A DNA stretch of 64,000 bases from Inonotus obliquus. Taxonomy: Eukaryota; Basidiomycota; Agaricomycetes; Hymenochaetales; Hymenochaetaceae. Numbering within the stretch: the stretch's first letter is position 1; every line of letters starts with the position of its first letter. Both the position numbers and the translations under genes were made by a program. The stretch spans positions 1,860,001-1,924,000 of the forward strand of contig JAJHTX010000011.1 of assembly GCA_032164295.1 (NCBI GenBank). The letters are read 5' to 3'. Positions 56,490-64,000 of this stretch are shown here, in pieces. Below the pieces are notes generated by a model, which saw nothing but the letters and a program-made list of their open reading frames with translations, had not been told where the DNA came from and ran no database searches.

Positions 56490-57603
56490 CCATCCAGAGT
56501 CGACTCGATGGCAGGGATTCCTTGATGGCATCTCCACCCCGGCAATTGAGGCATTGGCCGGCAGTCTTCCAGGTCAAATCGTCGTCCCACCTGGTGTTAT
56601 CATCTGCGGTACCGATCAAGACAGTGTTACTATTCGTCCATCTTGGGCAAAGAATGGAACTTTCCTTGTGTACGTCCATCTCTTCTTTGGCCTTCTTTGT
56701 GTGCCGCTGGAGTCTAGAGTATGCTAATAATGTATGCCTCAGCTATCGTCAACTTCAGCAACGCGTCCCCGAATTCAATAAATTCCTGCACGACAACCCT
56801 GTCGTGGTGGATGGTCTGCCGCGTGAGCAGGGTAGCGAGCTGCTCGGTGCACGGCTCTTCGGGCGCTGGAAGAGCAGTGTGCCTATTGAGATCTCGCCTC
56901 TCAAGGACGACCCAGAGCTTGCCAAGGACAAGCAGAGGAACAACAACTTTGATTTCTCTGGGGAGAGCTTCGACGACCAGACAAAGTGTCCCTTCGCTGC
57001 GCATATCCGCAAGACGAATCCGAGAGCAGACTTGCTTCAGTAAGTACTATTTACCGCATCTGTCAAAGCCATACCAATCGTGACGTAACTCAGACCGTTC
57101 GGACCAAACACCTTGCTCCCTCACATGATCATGCACAAGAGTATCACTTATGGCCTTGAAGTAGCGCCTGAAGAGGCCCAGCAGAACAAAACAACTGTCG
57201 ATTGTGGCCTTGCATTTGTGTGCTACCAGAGTGACATCTCGAAAGGCTTTGAGTTCGTTCAGGAGGGTACGTGTTGCTAGTTATTCGAGAAGGTGAAATA
57301 CTTATGAATGTCCCCGACTTGCAGCATGGGCGAATGCCACAACCTTCCCGCCCTGCAAGACCACTGAGCCTACTCCCGGATTCAACCCAATCAGTACGTA
57401 TTTGTCCAGCCGTTGACACGTCACACACTGACCATGTTCCTTCAGTTGGTCAGAACAATGGTAAGCTTTGTCAAACCGCTGGGTTGCAGCCTCAGACTCC
57501 AGAGGAGAGAACGGACCTTCCGGAAGAGTTCGTTGTCTCCAAGGGTGGAGCTTACTTCTTCATGCCCTCTATCACGGCGCTCAAGACGAAGCTCACTGCT
57601 TGA
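56490..57603 (+). pseudogene. DyP-type peroxidase, N-terminal half missing (copy B)
   Basis: DyP peroxidases are secreted haem enzymes oxidising dyes and lignin-related aromatics. Present: GFLDGIS (56514; the GxxDG motif with the distal Asp), LPGQIVVPPGVII, an intron from 56669, RQLQQRVPEFNKFL, LLGARLFGRWKSS, RNNNFDFSGESF, CPFAAHIRKTNPRADLL (56990; includes the probable haem-ligand His), an intron, MIMHKSITYGLEVAPEE (57125), and further exons ending in GGAYFFMPSITALKTKLTA (TGA 57601). The first ~170 residues and signal peptide are absent. Where fungal DyPs have the catalytic Arg (IIRRGIPYGPE-like), this copy reads IMHKSITYG. Confidence 0.75.
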
Positions 57604-57799
57604 GCGGTCCTGAGGGTAACACGTCACTGAATGGTGCTTGTCAGAGGATGCTTTGTACATAACATTGTAATACTACATGTTTTGTGATGCTATGGCTGTA
57701 TGTAATTAGGCGCTGTTCAATGTACAACACAAACATATTCATGAGCGAGGATGATTAGGTTTCGTTTATCCATCGTTCAATAGCAGAAAACATTTCGTC

Positions 57800-58316
57800 T
57801 GACATTAACCTTGAGCCCAGAAGTGCGAATCACCTTCAATGCAAGATAGTTCAACCCCGCCGCCATTGATCTCGCTTGTATTCTCCTTGCCTTGTTCCTC
57901 CAGCTGCTTGGCCCACCGCTCATAATTCACAACTCCAGTAAACTCATCTTGATCCCCGTAAAGTATCAGCACCAGCACTGCAGGATTACGCACGAGCTCG
58001 CTCAAAGCTGCATCGTGAGACTTGGAGCGGAAGAGTGCAAGCCAAGCGTGTGGGCCGAGTGGATACGAGAGCAGTATATGAGATGTTTTGATTGGATTGT
58101 TGGAACTGTTAGACGAGAGAGGAGGATGTTGGGACGTTATAAGACTTCCATGCGAGTAACCCTATGACATACATGCTCATTGTAAGTACTCCAGGAGTGG
58201 TAGTTAAGACGAAAGCACATACAATAAGTAACAAATGCTGTACATTAGGCACGGTATTCAGTGCCCATTATACGACCTCCTTCAAGTCTTGACTCTTGAG
58301 CTTCTTGCACGCCTGA
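57800..58316 (-). pseudogene. Alpha/beta-hydrolase fragment, copy B
   Basis: An inverted near-identical copy of 43436-43995: GDSHFWAQG (57820), LILYGDQDEFTG (57965), GYSHGS (near 58155) and the upstream VIQWALNTVPNVQHL block (58260). Similarity ends at about 58316, so the 5' half is missing. It shares the 7-nt frameshifting insertion of copy A. Confidence 0.7.
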
Positions 58317-59278
58317 TGGCCTTTCTTGAGGAGGTACATTTCCCCCTTAGGGTACACTTCCAGGCACTCCTCCTCCTTCTGCGCCTTCTAACCCTCCTCC
58401 TCCTCCTCCTGGGTTGGTAGAAGGGTTAGGGATGACAAGTACCTGGGTGTAGGTCTGGGTTGTTATTTGATTGCATAGTGATGTATGATGCTGAGGTCTG
58501 ACTTGGTTCTTCTTTCTGTGTTGATATCTTGGTGGGTTTACCTTGAGTTTCGGGGTCCTCTTTCTGTACTTCTGACGATTTGGCATCTTTGCTTGATTCT
58601 TCATTCAAGTTCAAGTCTATGTTGGCTGCAGAGAATCATCCTGTACTTGAGGATGTAGCTCACTGAGCTTCAAGAGCAAGATCTGGCTTTTAATGATTGC
58701 ATGATGCTGTTGGCCTCGAACATGCAAAATAATTTCACGAGAACTCATCACATGATCAGAGCTATTTATATTTCATTCAGATTTTGCCTGGGAGTGCTAT
58801 TATTATTACAAATGGCTGTAGACAACAGAGTCGACAATGTTCATTTCAGCGTATCAGAGGGGGTACAGGACAAGTGGGGACAGACAATATACGAGTGGGG
58901 ACAGATGATATACTGGGGATGGACGGGGGAGATCGATGAATGGTGGGCATAGACGAGTGGGGAATGGAATACATAGTAGACGGTACAGTTGCGGGTGTCC
59001 GAACAGCGAGAACGTACAGTAAATACGTGTTGACGCATGGATATACTATATACCACTCGAAGGTGGCGAGCGAGTCCGACAGTCCAGAGAACCATGTCAA
59101 GACGTATGGAACCTGGACGCCACGGGCCAGTTGCACTTGGGTGGAGAGTGAAGAAACGAGACAATCCTAAACAACGATCCAACGGCGGTCAAAGCACTCC
59201 CCTGCACTAACAACTAAGCAATAAATAAAGGAGTGTAGAAGAAAGAGAAGAAGTCGCGGAAACAAAAAACGGTCTTCA
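58317..59278. other. No gene recognised
   Basis: A CTC-rich, low-complexity stretch (58365-58410) encodes GGGGGGLEGAEGGG on the minus strand, followed by a polar minus-strand peptide (58614-58426) that resembles a Gag amino-terminal scrap. Around 58860-58930 short repeats of gagtggggacaga occur. No intact gene. Confidence 0.35.
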
Positions 59279-59299
59279 ATGTTGTTAATGTCGAGATGC

Positions 59300-61279
59300 C
59301 TATTCGACGACGTTGACGTGCACATCGGTGAACCCCTTGGTGGCCTTGATACGCTCGAGGAGCCACCAGAACGGCGTGGCGTAGGTCATATCGGAGGCAT
59401 GGGTCTGACCAGAACCGCTGGTAAGCATGCCGCCGATGCGGCCATGGATGTCGGCGATTATCGAGCCCGAATCGCCAGGTGCCGAAAACACTTCAGACTT
59501 GCTGTCGTAGTTGATTATCCCCCACTCCATGAAGGTTTCCTTCATGGACATGTTCATGTGCCAGTACTCACGAACGATGGAGAAGACCCTGTTCGCACGG
59601 CCGATGGAGATGTCAGTGGCAGCGCCGTTCTTGACGACCAACAGGCACGGTTCGCTGTCCAGATCCCACATGTCGGGTTTGCGCATGAGCTTGTTGCTGA
59701 TGGTGTCCCGAAGTGGAAGCAGACGATCATCAGGAAACTTGAACCGCCAGTTGGCGTCACCGCGGGGGAAACACTTGGCGGTGAACTTGTCAGCCGGTAG
59801 CTTGGTTCCTTTATATAGGTAAAAATCAGACTAGTAGACTGCCTTAGTCAGATAGTCAACACGCACCGAGGTTGATCTTGTTGCCCTGGAAGCTAGCACC
59901 GAGCTTGCCCCGGGCGATCCTGAAAATGCCCCAATCCTCCCTGAAACCGTGCTCGCCGGCACCGGGAGTCATGGCTGGGGAGCAGAGGACATGGCCAAGG
60001 ACGCGGCTATCCAAATTGCTCCAGTTCTTTTCGACCTGACCAAGGAGTGTTCTAAGTGCCTCCATCGCCATCTTTGCATCGTCCAGCAAATTTTGAGTCT
60101 TAAACCAGTCTTTCCTAGCCTCCGCAGCATTGCTAGAGTCGGTGCTCTTCTCCCTCTCCTCAAACCCTTTGATCTGGCCCTCCCAATGTTCAACCACCAT
60201 AGTGTTCATTCCGATCCTGATTTTGATCGAATCGACGAGGTTGGTGTGGGATCTCTCGCCAGACAGGAGGACGGTCTTACGAGGCGCACTACAGCGGTAA
60301 CTGTAGTTGACGTTGGCATTCAATGGTCCCATTAGGACATGACAGCACGTGAGGCCCAAGAGCTTATTTCTGTTGCCACCACCGGTGAGGTAGAGGGCCA
60401 TTGTTCCTTCAGCTTTGGGCCTGTCCCTAGTGGAGATGTGGAGGCCAAGGGCAGCAGTGAGGGGACTGATGACGTCGACAAGTGGATTCAGGTCACCGAC
60501 GGGTTTGTGAAGCTGAGGACCAGCCAGACCAGCATCACTCAAGTAAAAGGACTCGCAGAAGTCGACGTCGACGTCGGTGATCTCATGGCCCCTGAGAAGG
60601 GCTAGGACGGCCTGAGCCGCCTTGTAGGCAGTCGTGGCAGGGGTAGTGCCACGGTAGATGCCAACCCAGATAGTGACGGGACTGACGACGGGTTTCTTGG
60701 CCTCAGCCTCTACCGCTTCTTTGTCGACCTCGACCATCTTGAAATGAATGACGTCCATGGACGTGAAGAAGACCTAGACATCCCAGTTAGCAAGTTCTAT
60801 GAAACAATGGATGCCTTTTTTCTGACTTTGTGATTGTCCATAATCTCGACAACCTCCCAGCATAGGCCGTCGTTCCAGAGGTCTGCAATCGGATGATTGA
60901 ACACTTCACACAGCTCCTTCCGGCAACGCCGAGTCTGAGGGCTACTGGGCGGGGACCACTTCTCGCCCATGTGGTACAACAACGTGGGCTCGGAAGGAAG
61001 ACCAGCGTAGTAGGACCGTGCCTCCACATTGGAGACAGCGTGCAGGTCACGAGTGTCGGTGCAGGAAGTAGCGCTGGATGGGGTGCTGCCACCAAAGCCT
61101 AAGGAGAAGTCCGAAACGGAGGTGGCCGGGGAGATAGTGGCATCCAGGTCCGACACGGAGGTGGCTGGGACTGGGGAGATAGTAGCATCCAGGACTGAGC
61201 GCTGCGAGAAGTAGGTGTTAGCTAAGCGAATACACTCCTCGATGAAATCGGGAGGGAGCACTGAAGAGTGCGAAAACAA
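59300..61279 (-). CDS. Chymotrypsin-fold-like protein, three exons
   Basis: Exon 1 (to 60827) has LPPDFIEECIRLANTYF and PLSEPTLLYHMGEKWSPP-like blocks. Intron 60774-60826 (GT...AG) leads to exon 2 (60773-59867) in phase 0. Intron 59809-59866 (GTGCGT...AAAG) leads to exon 3 (59808-59300, TAG). Exon 2 contains GLTCCHVLMG (His) and REDWGIFRI (Asp); exon 3 contains APGDSGSII (Ser), followed by GGMLTSG. Together these look like a serine-protease triad, in a large protein of a kind common and uncharacterised in Agaricomycetes. No signal peptide was found, and a charged helix (EEREKSTDSSNAAEARKDW) sits between His and Asp. The start is uncertain: the frame opens near 61279 without ATG, and an acceptor (TTCAG, near 61261) suggests an additional upstream exon. 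Confidence 0.65.
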
Positions 61280-61679
61280 AACGAGATGGTCTTAGTATAG
61301 GATAATCATAAAGAAACTAAGGGACGGACTGTTGTACAAATTTGAAAGATCAAAGACGAGCTGAGCGACTTGACTGTGTGGTACGATATGAAGAAACGTT
61401 TGGCAGTCGGCGGAAAGAGGCCAAAGACTTTATACTTCGGCAATCCCCAGCACACGTGATTTTCGTCAGAGCTAGTATTGCTACGTGCGTGAGCTGCCCC
61501 GTTGGCGGGCGATACATTCTTGGCTCAGCTACCCGATTTGGGCAAGCCGAGTCCCTGCTGCTTTCCACTGCTTACCACTACTGCCGAACAGGTGCTTGGA
61601 TGTGCCGGGAGTGACACTTGCACCCTCCTTCGGGCAACTGGATCCACGCAGAATAAAATTCATTCATCACAATAATGCA
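61280..61679. other. Upstream of the protease-like gene
   Basis: It probably holds the first exon and promoter of the minus-strand gene. A candidate donor (gtacaa) is near 61337. No other gene seen. Confidence 0.35.
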
Positions 61680-61975
61680 GTATACAAAAGAAATGATAAG
61701 TTTGATGTTCTATGTTGGTTCAGAGCCATTGAGCTACCTCAAATTGTGCTAGGAGATCCTCAGACTGTGTGTTTCTGTCTGGTGAGCGAGTAGCTGAGCT
61801 ACACGTTCCGCGTGAGTCGCTTCGAGTGTCTCCACTTCCTCATGCTCATCGTGCATTCGCGAAAGTTCAAGTCGAAACGTGTCAGTTTCTTGTGCATGTT
61901 TCGTTGCTTCTGCTAACGCATCAACTTGAGGGATTGCCTGGCCATTCTGCTTCAGCGGAATAATGTTGTGCCGAC
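61680..61975 (-). pseudogene. Coiled-coil fragment, copy 2
   Basis: It is parallel to 23730-23985: HDEHEEVETLEATHAERVAQLL... and SPDRNTQSEDLLAQFEVAQWL on the minus strand. It is part of the direct duplication with the HECT and Atg17 pieces. Confidence 0.5.
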
Positions 61976-62039
61976 TAAACCAGTAAATAAAAAGGCAGAG
62001 AGTCAGTAATCATAAATTTGGCAAAAGGGAAAGGATACG

Positions 62040-62800
62040 GACCTCATCCACTCAAGTGATGAAAGTCGAGTCTAAAACAGTTGGGCCATTCTCAAGAATC
62101 CAGCATAGCGAACTTGTAATAATCTGGATCCACCCATTTCACATCACGATAGTCGACACATTAACAAGCTTCTTGAAAAGTGAGCATCCATTGGCCGCCC
62201 ATCATAAACTGCTTTTCTGATGATTCTCCCGACGAACTTGAAGCATAGATGATCAAGATTGATCTCGGGCGCAGGGTTTGATTGTTACGTTTGCCTGGAG
62301 GCCGGAGGCTCATAGTGCTCTCTGGGGTATGGTCACCTGTAAAGCTCTTGGTTAACGTAATTGTGCTTGTTGTCAAAGTCAAAAACCCTAGGGTTATGTA
62401 TAAACAGCCTGACATTAGCGAAGCGCTACTTCGCACCATCGTGTTCAAGACCTTGCGGTGCTCGTCGGTGGATGGGACGAACAACTCTTCCACAGACTGC
62501 TCAGATGGAAGCGGCGACTCGGAGCGAGGAGAACCCGGAAAAAGAGCTGGAGTAGAATTGCTCGTGCCAACATTCTTGCAGACGACCATCAATAATTTGA
62601 TCGAACGGTAGGAGGGGTAAATCGGAAAGTTTTGTCAATGTCACGAATGCGATTGCTCATTGGCATCTCAGCGGAGCTGCTCGCGTCAGCCTTGGCCTCG
62701 GAATACATGTAGTTGATCGATTTCAAGACACGAAGGAACTTCGCTTGGTCCGAGGGAAACTGCGCTACTATGCTCTGTCAAGAAAAACAATGAAGTAAGG
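62040..62800 (-). pseudogene. HECT ligase remnant, copy 2
   Basis: It matches copy 1 but has large deletions: the hinge of the HECT domain (copy 1 24300-24560) is lost and LVNVDVLVVK-strand and EELFVPSTDEHRKVLNTMVRS pieces (62480) are frame-shifted. No catalytic cysteine region. It is more decayed than copy 1. Confidence 0.7.
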
Positions 62801-62998
62801 TCATTGGTCCCGAAGATAAAGATAGGCATCAGGACAGCATTGAGCGATGAGGTCCGGATGGACTTCGCTCGGCACCATCCCTAGCTCTTTTCGTTTTCCG
62901 AGGCTCCTTGCAGATGAGCCTTTCCACCACGGAAGGACAATTGCGAAAAGCTTTTGACTACAGACGCGAGGCTAATTCCGACAAATTGTGCAACTGTT

Positions 62999-64000
62999 CT
63001 TAGAGTTGAGCGAGTTCAGCCTCGTATTGCTCCCGCTCCTTTGCAAAAGTACCTTCCTTCTCGGCGTTCTCCTTTTCTAGAGACGCAACTCGTTCGGAAA
63101 GATTGTGAAATGCCACCTCGTCCGCTTTGGTTACTACAGTAAATAATGATCAGCTAAGCAAGCATGGAATAGATGGGGTGGTGTACTCACGTCTTCTCCA
63201 AGATAGTGACATGCATGAGGATGATATTACTAACCAGTTAAAATCAGCTTTTACAAGGGGTGTGAAATGTGAATGAATTTGCATACATGAATGTTCCACT
63301 ACTTTCTCAAAGGAAGATTCAATCCCATCCATTCTTTCAATAAGCTTCATAAACACCGCACGTGTCTCCTTCAGCGAATGTGTGGGGTTGCGAGGTTCGG
63401 CTTGCAACTTCTGATCAAGCTCGTCAAAGACTTGCACGTTCGAGCATAAATGTCTGGTCGCCATCGATACCTTTTCCTCCAGATGGTGAGAAATCGATTG
63501 TAGGCACAGAATCATCTGAACGGCCCATGCACTGCACCGCAATAAATTTGGCGCCGGCGACGCTCCGCAGAGGTTAGCTTCGCCATCACTTCTAAGATAG
63601 TTTGAGCACGTTGGTAGAAGAAACGTGAAAATTCCTTTCACTGGACGATCTCGATTACAGTTGCTCCAAAAGCGTAAACTATATTGTGCAGTCGTTGAAT
63701 ATGGTTTAAGTTGCTTTTCGCGCAACACATCCATAAGAGTTGGAAGCTGCTCTAGACCCACGTTGGGTACACTGATTCCTCGGAGAGCTCCGATGCAGAG
63801 TTCTGTTGAAAGATTCTTGGTATCGGCGATACTTTCAGGCTCCATGCGCAGGAGAGCATCTACATGCTTCAGCTCGGGATAAAGCATGTCAGAGTTGGTT
63901 GTGTCGATTCGGGAAACCCGAATTTTCTCAAAGGCATCATGTGCACGTTGTTCGCATGATTCTGCACTTTCAAGGATATGATTTGTCTGTAGTATCGTCA
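62999..64000 (-). pseudogene. Atg17-like gene, copy 2 (runs off the window)
   Basis: Blocks parallel copy 1: LYPELKHVDALLR (63880), FVSRFFYQRAQTILEVMAKL-type block (63600), VFDELDQKLQAEPRNPTHSLKE (63430), MDGIESSFEKVVE (63320), VASLEKENAEKEGTFAKERE (63080) and an end ELAQL with TAA. A TGA at about 63645 stands where copy 1 has CGA, and the RSKVHGQLLFEPRG and FTLKRADVEAF segments have deletions. It is non-functional as read. Confidence 0.6.

Noticed and set aside
58330..58440. TTAGGG-like words suggesting an interstitial telomere
   Set aside because: Only scattered single hexamers occur inside a CTC-rich tract; there is no tandem array.

Overview
The window is nuclear DNA of a filamentous fungus, most likely an Agaricomycete (basidiomycete). 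The evidence is short spliceosomal introns (about 50-60 bp, GT...AG), a cellobiose-dehydrogenase gene, a DyP-type peroxidase fragment, tandem Tle1-like (DUF2235) domains, an Atg17/HECT segment and a typical basidiomycete transposon load. I see no rRNA, tRNA or CRISPR. Most of the 64 kb is nested mobile DNA and decayed gene copies; few host genes look intact.

Region by region. 1-15.2 kb: a Ty3/gypsy retrotransposon block. It has an LTR (~1045-2752), a candidate primer-binding site, gag, protease, RT-RNase H and integrase on the + strand, then a long glutamine-rich antisense ORF with a Zn(II)2Cys6-spaced cysteine cluster, an inserted LTR-like remnant, and a second gypsy LTR (~13430-15196). The second LTR cuts off the end of a cellobiose dehydrogenase gene (15.2-17.8 kb, minus strand). 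18.3-23.2 kb: an unrecognised gene, another LTR-like remnant, an intact APH/choline-kinase-fold gene and a small hypothetical ORF. 23.6-27.5 kb: decayed coiled-coil, HECT (HUWE1/Tom1-type) and Atg17-like pieces; a second, more deleted copy in the same orientation occupies 61.7-64 kb.

28.35-38.5 kb: a ~10.1 kb CACTA-like DNA transposon with matching ends, subterminal repeats, a + strand accessory gene and a convergent minus-strand Tnp2 transposase. The transposase is split by a 1,674-bp solo LTR (5-bp duplication GTGAG) that carries its own 258-codon ORF. A 520-bp MITE with an 8-bp duplication lies near the right end. 39-43 kb: a broken Sds3-like fragment and a Ser/Thr/Ala/Pro-rich gene. 43.2-44.6 and 56.5-58.3 kb: an inverted segmental duplication of convergent alpha/beta-hydrolase and DyP-peroxidase pieces. 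Between the two copies lie a 3.2-kb perfect-ended palindrome (8-bp duplication) interrupted by a 571-bp solo LTR, a tandem DUF2235 gene, a hAT element (8-bp duplication) and an unnamed fungal family. 59.3-61.3 kb: a gene for a chymotrypsin-fold-like protein with apparent His, Asp and GDSGS residues.

The genes do not form one pathway. What unites the window is layered insertion, duplication and decay. The most unusual signals are the gypsy element (a well-placed -1 slippery heptamer, in-frame stops, an antisense Zn-cluster ORF and pervasive CGGTA/TACCG words), the ORF-bearing LTR, and LTRs carrying clusters of TGASTCA heptamers upstream of their TATA boxes.
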